Below, piece after piece: positions 11,604 to 22,304 of a stretch of 64,000 nucleotides of DNA. The notes below the pieces were generated by a model. That model ran no database searches. It saw only the letters and a program-made list of their open reading frames with translations, and was not told the DNA's origin. The stretch's first letter is position 1; every line of letters begins with the position of its first letter. Source of the DNA: Eonycteris spelaea. Taxonomy: Eukaryota; Chordata; Mammalia; Chiroptera; Pteropodidae. The DNA lies in NCBI GenBank assembly GCA_003508835.1, contig PUFA01000007.1, forward strand, positions 15,027,001 through 15,091,000, read 5' to 3'. The translations under genes and the position numbers were made by a program.

Positions 11604-13300
11604 TGAAAGCCTTACAAGAAGCACTTCTGAGACTTTGGAGTGATAGAGTATGTATTCTTGAGAAACTACTTTTAAGGTTTAGGAAGGAGCCTTAAACTAT
11701 AAGTTCAATTGGAGTGAGCACAAACAAGTTCTCTTCTTAATCTTCTGGTGTTCAAAAAATGAAAGCTTTATGTTTATGAAACGAAGAAATTTTAAAAAAG
11801 TGAATAAGAAATTTTATTAGATCTGACACCCCAGCCGTAGTTCAACATCGGCATCAGAAGCTGGCACTTTATTGTATTTTGCTCTTTCTTTCAAAAGAGT
11901 TTCATCTGGTTATCTGTCAAATAACCTTGTTGTTTTATTGGAAATGGTAAAAGAACACACTGTGTGATCATGAGAACAAATAGAACTTGTTTGTCCCAGA
12001 CATCACTGTGCTTTTCAAATATTTAAGTCAATAGACTATTATAGTAGTGTTGTGCTGGGTAGGTACATAGCAATTGCTTAGGAATAACTAGATTTAGGTT
12101 ATGCCATACTTAAAGGGTAAGCAGGGAGAACTGAAAAGATGCCATCTCATGTCAGAACAGCGCACTGAGGAGTGGCAGGTAGTAGCCACAGAAAGTCTTG
12201 CTTGGAGCTTTGATGAAGTTTGAGGAACTCTTTCATTCCTCAGATCACTTCTGTTGCCCAGCATTTTCAGGCCTGCCTTGCTCCACCCTGCTACCACTGC
12301 TCAACTTTGCCCTAGGAGTGATTTAGCACATCTTCACGGCTGTACAAGAGGAAGCAGTCAGGGAGTACAAGTCCTAAGACTATTTCTTTCTCATTCATCT
12401 GATCTTTTATAGTGCTCGCTACTGCAGCAAGATTCTTAGCAACCCTTCCATTACCTTACTTACTCAGCCTTCCCACCCTACCCCCAGCCCTTCCGCCCAG
12501 AAGTTTCTAGGGATTTGTTGAAGCCAAGGGCAAGGAGTCACTTCTCCCAGTTGCAGCTAGTTAGGAGTCATGGGTGCTGGTACAGGAGGCAGTAGAGAAA
12601 AATGGCCTAAATTTGTGTTATTTACTAATATGAGCTTTTAAAAGACAAAGCGATAAATTCCATATTTGTGTTTTCCCTCTCTGGCTTATTGAGCTAATAA
12701 TGTACTATAGACTAGGTTGTCTTACCTCTGCTCCCCAACAGTATTTCTGTGTTAATGTCCTTTAGACACACCTCCAAGTTTTAATTATACCCATGATGGG
12801 TATTCAGAAGCAAAAAAAAGATTCCGACTGAACTTGCACCAGGCTGTGATGATTAACAGCAGGAATCTCACTGATTTTGATGCTGTGCAACTAACAGCTG
12901 AAGAGCAAACATGGCCACCTTGCTGGGTTAGGCTGTGTCACGACCCCTCCAGTGAGATACCTGCTTAAGGAGCTCAGGGATTAAACAATCCCTGTGTCTC
13001 TGGAACCTTCTCATGGTAGAGTGTTATAAGGGGATGAAACAGCGATCCCCAACTGACAATGCCTGGATTTCTGCCATTGGCCTCTTTTGAATCCTTTGGC
13101 ACTTTCCTAGTGATTAATGGCATCGATTTCTGTATTTGCTAATGTCAGTTGCAGCAAGCAAGTCTTAGTTTTAGAATCTACTATGTACTTTTTGTGCTTT
13201 TTGTACTATTGTAAACTTTTCTTCTTTGTCTCCTTTCTGGGATTTTTTCCACTTCATTTTTGATTCTCTAAGGACCCTTTCCTTCATCTGTTATATTATG
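10000..13300. other. Non-coding stretch with a few candidate conserved patches
   Basis: No gene is recognised. Two stretches have little repeat content and balanced composition, 10120-10480 and 12840-12990, and could be conserved non-coding sequence. That can only be shown by alignment. A T-run of 25 lies at 11574-11598. The longest open frame (10606-10959, minus strand) has no recognised motif. Confidence 0.35.
11574..11598. repeat. Poly-T tract
   Basis: A run of 25 T residues, possibly the tail of an old antisense retroposon whose body is no longer recognisable. Confidence 0.9.
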
Positions 13301-13309
13301 CTAAGTGAC

Positions 13310-13560
13310 ATAGCACAGTGGTTAGGAGCATGGCTTCTTAGTCAGAAGACTCTGGCTTCAAATCCCCACTCTGTTGTTTACCGGGTATATGACTTTTAAA
13401 TAACAAATTACTTAATTTGGCCTTGGTTTCCTCATCTGTACTTGGGGTTACTAATAGTACTTTCCTTTAGGGTTGTGAGGCTTACGTGAGGTTTATGAGA
13501 TGCTCATAAGGATCAGACACACAGTATATGTTAGCCCTTATTGTTATTTTTAGTATTACT
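13310..13560 (-). repeat. MIR SINE
   Basis: This is one of the best MIR copies in the window. On the + strand it reads cacagtggttaggagcatgg, ctctggcttcaaatccccac, cttggtttcctcatctgta, agggttgtgaggcttacgtg and acacacagtatatgttagc, the reverse complement of the full MIR order. Confidence 0.88.
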
Positions 13561-13639
13561 ACTAATATTAAAATAATTTTATGACTTAAACCATTACCCT
13601 AGTGTAATTGACTCCTAGATATTTACCTGTAATCGTTAT

Positions 13640-13850
13640 CTCCCTCCCATATTTTAGCTTACGTTTGCAGCTGCCTTCTGAGCATTTCTCCTTTCCTCTG
13701 GAGCCTCAAATGCAACATGGCCAAAGCTTAATTCGTTATTTCACATCAGAATTTATCCCCACATTTCTGTTAATGGTATCATGATATCATAATTTTCTGT
13801 CTCCTAATTTAAGATTAATCTTAGACTCTTTCCTTATCCTAAGGAGACGA
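13640..13850 (+). repeat. L2 LINE internal fragment
   Basis: Blocks cctctggagcctcaaatgc, aacatggccaaagcttaatt and atcttagactctttccttat match the L2 3' coding region (..ctcaaactcaacatgtccaaa..ctgaactc.. and ..cttgactcctccct..). It is diverged and non-functional. Confidence 0.6.
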
Positions 13851-14562
13851 TCATGAATGTGCACAGATTTAGCACAAAGTGTTCGTTGTTTTATAATTTT
13901 AAAGCATTGAGAATAAAAGATTGGTTAAATAAATCATGTTACATTTATACAATGAAATTCTCTATAACTATGAAAATTACACAGAAGAATATTCAATAAA
14001 ATGGAAAGAAATATTGCTGTCAAGTTGAATTATAATATGTACGGTAAAAATTTATTTGATTTTTAGAAGCATATAGATGCATAGATAGAAGATGAGAGAC
14101 ATAGCTACTGAAACATTTTGTTATGATTTCTCAGCCTTGTAGGATTATGAGTAATTTTCAAATTTAATTTTTTTGTCTTGTAAATTTTCTAAAATCATCC
14201 ATGTATTGCTTCCATATCAGGAAAATTCCCATCAAATTTGGAAAAGAAAATGAGATAAGTACATTCAAAGAGTCTTGCAAATACTGGGCTTTACGGACCT
14301 CTTAACAATGGCTGAGGACAATGCTGGGTACATAGTTAGCACTTAATAAATATTTTTTTTGTATAGTAAGGGAAATAGTGTTACCTTCTTGCATTTTCAG
14401 AAATATCTTTGTAAAATTGAGTGCTTAATGCCTCAAGCATTCAGTTTGCAGGTTTCTTTGAAAACTCTAATTTTGTTTGGAAGGAAGATTCTCGATAAAC
14501 ACAAAATAAACTAGACTAGGTGAGGTGAATGGTTTCTAATATTATGTAATTTATAATTTCAG

Positions 14563-14719
14563 AGGATAATGTGACCAAAAGAGGAGCCTTCGGATTCAGT
14601 TCTTCAGAAAACATATTTACTTCAATTCAGTTTACTTGTGAAAATGAGCCAAATGATCACCGTCTTAGAAATCAAGCTGTTTTTCTTTGTGCTGCACCAC
14701 AATGTTTGGAAGAGAGCAG
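14563..14719 (+). CDS. IFTAP: IFTAP coding exon, first one visible in the window
   Basis: The exon is bounded by an acceptor (tataatttcag) ending at 14562 and a donor (gtaata) starting at 14720. It opens in phase 1, so the first two bases complete a codon begun upstream (expected Glu). It reads without a stop as DNVTKRGAFGFSSSENIFTS and on to APQCLEES. This matches my recollection of the middle of mammalian IFTAP, which runs from a KRG...SSENIFTS stretch to a CLEE stretch just before VDNFL. The exon ends with two extra bases (phase 2), while the next exon is open only in phase 0. A 2-bp gain near the GAGAG run at 14712-14716 would explain this. An open reading frame starting at the ATG at 14641 in another frame is a shadow. 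Confidence 0.75.
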
Positions 14720-15601
14720 GTAATACCATAACGCATGTAAACGGGCAATCTGAGAGAAAAAAAATTCTTCATGAATTGAAAAAAAAAAAAGGAGTCCATA
14801 AGAACAAAAGAAACTTTGGACAGTTATTGGATCAATAACTCAGACTCCAAATTCTAGAAGGAGTGCTGTTGGGATACTTTATTGAAAATCATTATTACAT
14901 TTCATGATTTCAGCAGCTAACATTTATGATGGCAACTTGGTTATCCCTGATATTTATTAAAAACTTCTTAAGAATCTGCCACCCACAGATTCTTCTTGAA
15001 ATTAATTATTTATTTTAACTTGTCCTCTATTTGGGACAAAAGAGTTCCTTTTAAATTTCTCTGCGTAAAATGAGAGTTTCTTTTCCCTGTTGTGGATTCA
15101 TCTGTTTTGAATTTAAAGTACAGGCTGTTATTTTTTCCCTCCAAGATTTAGTCAATAAGCATTGTATGCTCTCTCCCTAATCTTCAAGACTTAATAGACT
15201 GTAGTCAGATTCTCCTTAGCTATGGCAAACTATCAAAACATGCAAATGGAAGCTGTTTTATATTTCAAGCCACTTGAATTTCTGGTTTCTGCTTTATCAT
15301 GTCTTCCCTGTGATTGTGGGCAGAATTATATTTGGGATTGTAGTTTTATAGAGGAGAACAAAAATCTTTATATTAGAAATGTGTTTATATATCGCAGAGC
15401 CTGTATATATAGAGAGATGCTTGTAGGATAAGAACTTTTTTCTCTAGAGGAATCACCATCTATTGGCAACCTTTAGCAATTGAATTGTATTATCTATTGA
15501 GTCTTTGACCAACATGTGAGAAGTGAAGAATTTGTTCAATGGCATTGTTTTCTAACAATTTGAAAAGGTTGTATTAGCATTAGATTTGACCTTAAAAGTG
15601 A

Positions 15602-16171
15602 TGCAGGACAAGGTGAATTTCCCCTGAGTGGGCCAGCACTAAGAGAGGGTTCTTTGCACACAAGAAAGAATTCAGATGCCGACCAAAGTTAGAGTCAAAA
15701 GGAAAGTTTATTAGAGAAGGGAAAAAGCAAAAGCAAGAAAAAAAGCCCCGAGTGTCAGGAAATCCCATTTATATATCATTCTTATTTTCTGTGAATTACA
15801 GTTTAAAGACTTTGTTACCCATTTCCTTCGATATGGGTATACAGTGAGAAAAAATAAGTATATAGTTTGAAAAGGTAAGAATATGTAGTGTGAAAGGCCT
15901 GCCAGCAATTCCCAGCCTTTGATCCATGAGTTCCCCAAGATTTTTGCCATAGGGAATGAATGATTTTATTTTGTATAGGGTGTGACTTAAAGACTCTGTT
16001 TCCCCTGCACAGTATGGGGAAATGGTTTGTTAGCAATCCCAGCAGAAACCTTCCTTTGTTCTGCAGGTTTCCATGTGGTTTGGCTGTAGGGCTGATCAGC
16101 ATATTGCAGCCTCGGAATATAGCTCCATTTAACATTTAGTTCTCTTGCTTCCTCCCTAATTAAAAGATTCA
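15602..16171 (-). mobile_element. Probable solo LTR, antisense, of an ERV1-like element
   Basis: On the minus strand there is a poly(A)-signal region (aataaactttccttttgac, near 15695-15713) followed by a ctttggtcggcatctgaatt stretch. The end reads ggcccactcaggggaaattc then accttgtcctgca. This is the R-U5 layout of a class I LTR. The upstream part would be U3, beginning near tgaatcttttaattagggag. The outer ends begin TG and end CA as LTRs should, but the exact borders and any target duplication are uncertain. There is no internal viral region. The overlapping open frames on the minus strand (15711-16172) are not recognisable viral proteins. Confidence 0.6.
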
Positions 16172-16174
16172 TTG

Positions 16175-16330
16175 TAATGGGGTAGGAGGTATGGTAATGA
16201 AGTGGGGATTTTTGATTTTACACATGAAAAACCTGAGGTTAAATAATCTAGTTCGGCTACACTGTGGATGGATTTAGAGGACAGAAGTGAAAGTCGACCT
16301 TTGGAAACCTATCCTCGACCCCTGCTATGA
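16175..16330 (+). repeat. Possible MIR fragment
   Basis: Blocks ttttacacatgaaaaacctg, aggttaaataatctagttcg and gtggatggatttagaggaca recall the MIR core and end. It lies between the LTR and the candidate exon. Confidence 0.4.
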
Positions 16331-16429
16331 TTTAGTGAATCTGGTTCATCTGAAAGGCTACAAGAGGATCGGCTCCTTTATTTCTGGTTGTTTCATTTTC
16401 TCCTCAATACGTCCTCATTGTTTTTTCAG

Positions 16430-16501
16430 ATACTGATTGATGAAGGCGAAAAAGTTGGCAGTTCCTTGCAAGGTGATCTGAATTGGGCAGGAAAGGTAAA
16501 G
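16430..16501 (+). CDS. Candidate extra IFTAP exon (24 codons)
   Basis: A 72-bp segment sits between a strong acceptor (ttgttttttcag, ending 16429) and a strong donor (aag|gtaagg, starting 16502). It is open in phase 0 at both ends, reading ILIDEGEKVGSSLQGDL then NWAGKVK, and joins in frame to VDNFLEIEDLD of the next exon. I do not recall these residues in the usual IFTAP protein, so this may be an alternative exon, a lineage-specific exon, or chance. It lies about 260 bp downstream of an antisense LTR. If spliced from the 14563-14719 exon as written, it would be entered in phase 2 and meet a TGA within three codons. Confidence 0.3.
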
Positions 16502-17886
16502 GTAAGGCATGAGTCATTTTCTTCCAAGGCAAAACAAACAAACACAACAAACAAGCAAACAAACAACCCCTAAAAACATAAAAAAAAAAAACCGTAGGAC
16601 TCATTGGCTATCTCATATAAGTTGGAGAATTCAGCAGATTTTGTCCTCATACTTTTTTTTAAGCTGGTGTTTTGAGTATCTTAAACCATCCATGGTTGGC
16701 TGCGTTCTGCATCTTTTTTCCTTGAAGCTTAATAAATGGATGAGATACTTTGATAGAGAAAACTGACTGTAGTCCCCATTAGCATATACCATTAAGAGAA
16801 ATGACAATATAACAGATTCTCACATTTTAGTACTGAAACCAACTTATGAAAGATAAATTTTGCTGTCACTTGGATCCTAAGAAATAACTGCAGTTATGTA
16901 CTTACAAGCCATAGAAGCTGCCGTGTTTAATTCCTATGTAAGAAACAGGGTCTGGCAAATAGAGCTGAAGGAAGAAAGACACCGCTTGTCTTTTGAATTC
17001 CAATTATGAGGTCTAAATTTGCAATTTTAAGGTATTTTGTTATGTACATGTTTTAGGTCATAAGCATAAAAGGCATTTACATTATGCCTTTACTAGATCT
17101 CCTTGGAGCCAGTGTGAAATCATTTTCTTATTTACACTCTTTGATATTCACCTGAGATGAATTAATTCCTGTCTGAAATGTTACCATTTTGTTAATCTAA
17201 AATGTCTCATTGTCAGCTTGCAGTAGAAAACAGTGTCCCACACGGGATAGTTTTTCTTTGAAATGTTGCTCTTGTATCTGTAAAGGTCATTTGCTCTGCT
17301 TTTTACCTTTTAAGTAATTTCCAGTTTTATTTGCTCGAAAGAGAGAACACTTGATTTTTTTTTGGCCTGCTCACCTCTCTTGTGATTTACCTGGAGAAGA
17401 AGATTTTGTTTTGAATGAACCTTTCTCTCTTCTTTAGTTTTTTCTCTTTGGCTTTTCAGAGTGAAAGCCTACTGCTATGATGATTGCCAGACCCACCACC
17501 ATCATTAGCAATAAACAAAAGCAATAAACACAATAACAACAAAAGCAAACACTGTTTTGGATTATCTTGGTGGTGGTGTCTCTCCTGGGTTGGAATCTGG
17601 AACAAAGTCTCTTTTCAAAAACTCCCCAAATAGTTTCTTCCCTTTCAGTGTAGAGATCTTACGTTGGTACCTACAAAATCCAGGCCAACTTCTAAATTTA
17701 CTGCTTCTTTCAGATTTCTCTGGGAAGGCAAAGTGAACACAGAGATCGTTAGCTGGTACTCGAAGTTAGTGAGAAAATTGGGTTCAGTTGCTCACTTGAA
17801 TTTTGTGGAAATGGATGCATTGATTCTTAATTGTATTTTTTTGTTTCTGTCTAATAAGCATAAAAATGATGTTAATATCTTTCTAG

Positions 17887-17953
17887 GTAGACAATTTCCT
17901 AGAAATAGAAGATTTGGATGTGGATGAAGAGATTAAGCTCCAAATGAGCAAGG
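17887..17953 (+). CDS. IFTAP: IFTAP coding exon, VDNFLEIEDLD segment
   Basis: The acceptor is atctttctag, ending 17886, and the donor gtatga starts at 17954. The 67 bases read VDNFLEIEDLDVDEEIKLQM then SK, and end one base into the next codon. Only this frame is open: the other two meet a TAG or TGA. The acidic run is a hallmark of the central part of IFTAP. The leftover g joins the at of the next exon to make Asp, so this junction is in phase. Confidence 0.85.
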
Positions 17954-17954
17954 G

Positions 17955-18390
17955 TATGACTTCTGTTTCCTCTCTGTACTTTAACCTCTTTCTAGAAGCT
18001 ACCAATGAGACTTCAGCCTGCTTTTCTTTTAATCTTTTTTTTGGCAATCCTATCTCCATCTTTCCTGAGATAGAGAAAACTGGAGTCCTGTTCTTTTTCA
18101 GTAACAGAGATTTCAGCTGAAAGGTCAAAACCAGTTAAAAGTTGCGAAGTGTTACGTCTTAAATGGAATAAAGATTTCCCCGCCTCCGCACCTCTACCAG
18201 TTTGCTGTATGATTGATTTTTGGATAATTGTCTTAAGTAAAGTCATTTAAGTCAAACTTTTATTTCTTAGAAGCGCCATGTTGTAAATTGAGATTAATTT
18301 TGAGTGATACATAAAACATCATTTGATCATAAAAATCACAAAAAATTGGAATCTTTGCTTTTATAACTATTTATTAAATATGTAAACCAA
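17955..18390. other. IFTAP intron start, no other feature seen
   Basis: Sequence following the VDNFL exon is AT-rich and without recognised repeats up to the SINE. Open frames on both strands overlap here (18013-18246 minus, 17914-18120 plus) and are shadows or chance. Confidence 0.4.
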
Positions 18391-18408
18391 ACATTTAAGA
18401 CTAAAGAT

Positions 18409-18481
18409 GGTTCCATAGTGTAGTGGTTAGCATGTCTGCTTTACATGCAGAAAGTCCTGGGTTCATGCCCCAGTGGAGCCA
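18409..18481 (+). repeat. tRNA-Val(TAC)-like head of the SINE
   Basis: The sequence runs from ggttccatagtgtagtggtt to ccccagtggagcca and follows mammalian tRNA-Val closely. It has an A-box-like start, the anticodon loop ctttaca (anticodon TAC) and a B-box-like gggttcatgcc. Several acceptor and T-arm bases differ (for example gttcatgcc where gttcgagcc is usual). It is part of a SINE with shared flanking duplications, so it is not called as a functional tRNA gene. Confidence 0.85.
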
Positions 18482-18490
18482 CAGGCCATG

Positions 18491-18605
18491 GTCTGCGGCC
18501 ATGCCACCCTGAACAAACCAAGTGTCTGATCTCAGAAGCTAAGCAGGGTTGGGCCTGATTAGTAGTTGGATGGGAGACCACCTAGGAAGACCAGGTGCTG
18601 TAGGC
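18491..18605 (+). repeat. 5S rRNA-like body of the SINE
   Basis: The segment carries the hallmarks of vertebrate 5S rRNA in order: gtctgcggccatgccaccct, gaagctaagcagggt (internal control region), tggatgggagacc and gtgctgtaggc at the end. It is about 115 bases long against about 120 for genuine 5S, with a short deletion and changes near the middle (the usual cgcccgatctcg stretch is altered). It is not an independent 5S gene, because it lies inside the retroposon. Confidence 0.88.
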
Positions 18606-18659
18606 ATAAATAATAATAATAAATAAATAAATAATTAAAAAATAAGACTGAAGATATAT

Positions 18660-20960
18660 TGTAAATGTTTCTCAGGAGCATTTTCCCACCTGGCTGGGCT
18701 GGAAGAGGCTTGATGCTAGTTCATTGATGTTTATGTAGATGAAATCTTTTGCTTTTCCTGTTTAACATTTTTATGTAAGCATAGGTATCTTTTTTTTTTT
18801 TTGGTCAAAGGGCCTTTCAAATATGTTCAAAAGTAGAGTTATTTGCTTTAAAAATTCTCATTCTTAATTAAATATGCAAGAATATGTCAATGTTGGAATG
18901 TTAGGGAAGGGGCAGTTTCCATGGGGATTGGGTGGTTGGCATGTAAGTGTTGTCATTATCATTAGATGGGGGCTTATCTGTAATAAGATGGTAGTTAAAG
19001 TGGCGGTGTAGTTGGTTTGGGGGTGGCGATTCTTGTAAATTGGTTGTATAAGCGCCTGCTCTGGCTTCTCTGGTTGCTTGAACATCGCAGTACTCTACCG
19101 AGGGGCTTCTTTCTTAAGCACTCTATTAACCAGTAGACTTCGCAGATTGTTTTGCTTACTTACTCGGTTCAAGTGAGATCACAGATCTAAAGAATTCACA
19201 TAGTCAAGGGAGAGGTTTTTTAACTTTGACACCCTAGGCAGCTCTGAATTTCTGTAAACGAGGAGTTTAGGGGCTCTGTTTGGATTATAAGGGATATCTA
19301 AGGACTTAGCCAGAAGCTGAGTTTATAGAGCAAGCTTTGTGTTTGGGTTTTGGGTGATTTGAGAAGGGGAAGCTTGTTAAAAATGCGATGCCTAGGTTCT
19401 GTTCCTGAGAGAGTCTGATTTAGAAAGACTTTGCTGGCTTCTAGTGATCTGTGTTTTTTACACTACCCTAGGGGATTCTGATAAAGTTTATCTGTGGATG
19501 ATACTTGGAGAAAAATGGTTTTAGTTTGCATTTGGTTTTAGTTGTACATTTGCAATATAAAATGGTTTTAGTTGTACATTTGCAATATAAAATTAATTTT
19601 ATAGGAGGGCACAGAAGTGCACAGGTTGGGCATTTTTTTTGATGGTTTAAATTTCTTGCTTCCTGCCAATAATGAAAAGGTCTGTATACTGACATAAACC
19701 TGCTTAGCCAATGAATGTGATTTTGGTCATATCAATCTCTTAAATTAGCCTTTTAGCCTTTTTCATTATTTTTATATTCTTTTCTTTAAACATTTTTCAA
19801 GTTATGTTTTTAATGTTTTCTTTTAAATCAAATTTGTTATTTAGTTTAAAATATTGCTTAACAACATCTCACTAGTATGATTTTTCCAGAAATCAAATAA
19901 CAGGTAGTCTTGCATTTGTGTATCAAAGGTTACTGAGGCCTGAATCAAGTCTCAGTGGACTTGAATGAGCAGGTCAAGACCTTCCCATGTGTAAAATCAC
20001 GTGAAAAGCTCGGCTGCAAAGCAACCCCGGCTTCAGTGATCTATTCCAGTTACTGACCAAAAAGACCACCGGGGCTTCACATTCTTCCTAATGCACTGTC
20101 TGGGTCATTTGAAAGGAAAAAAAAAAAAAATTAAATAGTTTGTGCCAAGGTGAATTTTAGTTTGGGCCTAATTTGTATTACATTTCAGGAATGTGAGCAG
20201 AAGGCAAATATTTACATCAGATGGGAAATGTGACATTTGAAATAGGCAAGTTGCTTGTTTGATTTTGGCAACTGAGAAGTTTACTGATTAGATTCTGTTG
20301 TTGTTGCTTAAGCAACAGATTTGCCTAGGGCAACAAGGGAGTGAGTTGGGCATTGTTTTTCTACCATTGACTTCATTTGCTCACCTTATTTGCTTTCATA
20401 AATATTCTCCAAAATTCAGGAGCATGATTCTTTTCCAATATTTGATTTTTCATTTTGGCTGCCCAGGAGGACCCAGTTTTTCAGAGGAACCAGCTCAGTG
20501 TGGTGGTATTGAACAATTGTCTGAGGGTAATATTTGCCACAAATTTGGAGCTTCGTGTTTATTTGACATCAAGTTAACCACTTTTTCCTCCTTTGAATTT
20601 GATATAAGTTAATTAACCTGCCTGTTATCCAGCAAAATTATTATTTGGCATAGATATTACTTGTTATGCTGAGGCCATCAGAATAGAAAGAATCTTTTGG
20701 TCATATTTATTTATTTTTCCCATCAGTTGGCTCAGCCTGTTCTCTGGCTGAGTACAGGTGCCTGAAGAAACGTTTTGAGGTCTCTAGTTCTCAGAATTAT
20801 AGTCTTAGACAAGTCTCTTGGCCAGTATGTGTAATTACCCTGTGGTTGATTGTGTTGGGTAAGAATAGGCAGCTGATTCCTGCTCAGAGATTGGCAGCCT
20901 TATTTGATTTTCATTTTCAAGCTCTTCGGTACTCTCAATTCTAATGAGGTATTGGTCACC
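18660..20960. other. Intronic stretch without a recognised gene
   Basis: Apart from the 30-bp duplication at 19533 I see no gene or clear mobile element. A region at 19900-20080 (ctgaggcctgaatcaagtc... to ...ccaccggggcttcac) is GC-richer than its surroundings and repeat-free. It could be a conserved non-coding element, which is not shown here. Confidence 0.35.
19533..19592 (+). repeat. Perfect 30-bp tandem duplication
   Basis: The 30-base unit beginning tggttttagttgtacatttg occurs twice in direct succession (19533-19562 and 19563-19592) without a mismatch, so the duplication is recent. Confidence 0.92.
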
Positions 20961-20968
20961 ATTTTCTT

Positions 20969-22260
20969 TTTAAAAAAATTCTTTCCAAAATTGAAGAAAA
21001 CACAAAAATCTGGAAAGATATTTCATGTTCATGGATTGGAAGGATCAACGTAATTAAAATGGCCATATTACCCAAAGCAATATATAGATTTAATGCAATC
21101 CCTATTGAAATCCCAATGGCATTTCTCAAAGAAGAAAAAAAAAAATCATCAAATTTGTATAGAACCATAAAATATCCCTAATAGCCAAAGCAATCCTGAG
21201 AAAAAAGAACAAGCTGGAAGTATCGCACTCCCTGACTTCTAATTATACTACAAAGATACAATATCAAAACTATATGGTATTGGCAGAAAAACTAAAAAGT
21301 TTTTGCATAGCAAAAGACACCATCAACAGAACAAAATGCAACCAATTGAATGGAAGAAGATATTTGCATATGATACCTCCAGGTTATTATCCAAAGTATA
21401 TATAGAATGAATACAACTCAACACAAAGCAACAAACAATCCAACTAAAAAGTGGGCAGAGGACCTTAACGCTTTCCGAGAAGACATACAAATGGCTAGTA
21501 GATATATGAAAAGATGCTCGACTTCACTAGCTATAAGGGAAATGTAAATCAAAACCACTGTGAGGTACTACCTCACACTGGTTACAATGGCTCTCATCAA
21601 CAAGACAAGAAATAGCAAGTGTCAGAGAGGATCTGGAGAATAAGGAACCCTCATACACTGTGGTGGGAATGTAAATTGGTACAGCCTTATGAAGGTTCTT
21701 CAATAAATTAAGAATAGAATTACCATGTGACCCTGCAATCCCTCTTCTGGGTATCTACCCCCTGAATTTGAAAATGTTTATTCATAAAGATATATGCTCC
21801 CCAATGTTCATTGCAGCATTATTCATGTTGCCCAAGACATGGAAACAACTGAAGTGCCTTCAATAGATAAAGATGTGGTACATATAAGCAATGGAATATT
21901 ACCTAGCCATTAGAAAAGATGAAATACGGCCATTTTTGATAACATAGCTGGATCTTCAGAGCATCATGCTGAGCAAAATAAGTCTGATAGAAAAGGACAA
22001 GAATCATATGATTTAACTCATATGTGGGATATAAAACAAAGCAACAGATGAACAAACAAAACAAAACAAATAAAAACTCACTGACACAGACAACAGTATG
22101 ATGGTTAGTAGAGGGGAAGAGGGATGGGCAGAGGTCAAAGAGGGTAAAGGGGGTCAAGTATATGGTAATCAGCACACAATGTAATATACAATGATGTATT
22201 ATAATATTATAGAGTTGAAACTTGTTAACCAATGTCACTCCGATAAATTTAATAAAAAAA
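20969..22260 (+). mobile_element. 5'-truncated L1 retrotransposon, ORF2 3' end and 3' UTR
   Basis: The left end encodes a recognisable piece of the L1 ORF2 C-terminal half ([20 protein letters not shown] then [11 protein letters not shown]), interrupted by an A-run and frameshifts. A deletion then joins directly to the more distal ORF2 region (FCIAKDTINRTKCNQ-like). The typical L1 tail follows: the gtgggaatgtaaattggtacag stretch, the 3' UTR, and an aataaaaaaa end at 22260. The octamer attttctt at 20961-20968 recurs at 22263-22270 and may be the target-site duplication. The element is defective. It is the best-preserved L1 in the window. Confidence 0.88.
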
Positions 22261-22304
22261 TTATTTTCTTAACTTTCAGCAGCTTTATGTAGCCTGTGAA
22301 TGAC

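Larger units (their letters stand above)
18409..18642 (+). mobile_element. Chimeric tRNA/5S rRNA-derived SINE (megabat MEG-TR-like)
   Basis: This short retroposon has two RNA polymerase III-derived parts: a tRNA-Val-like head (18409-18481) and a 5S rRNA-like body (18491-18605), followed by an A/T-rich tail of ataa units. It is flanked by direct repeats taagactaaagat (18396-18408) and taagactgaagat (18643-18655), with one mismatch in 13 bases, the signature of L1-mediated insertion. Chimeric tRNA-5S SINEs have been reported from fruit bats, so this element is the main lineage clue in the window. The low divergence of both parts from their parent RNAs suggests it is much younger than the surrounding MIR and L2 copies. 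Confidence 0.9.

Noticed and set aside
14638..14838. An open frame starting inside the first visible IFTAP exon
   Set aside because: It is in a different frame from the recognised IFTAP reading and has no recognisable motif.
18409..18481. A functional tRNA-Val gene
   Set aside because: It is the head of a SINE with a 5S-like body, a tail and flanking duplications, and its acceptor and T-arm are altered.
18491..18605. A 5S rRNA gene
   Set aside because: It is shorter than 5S, has changes in the central region and is embedded in the same retroposon.
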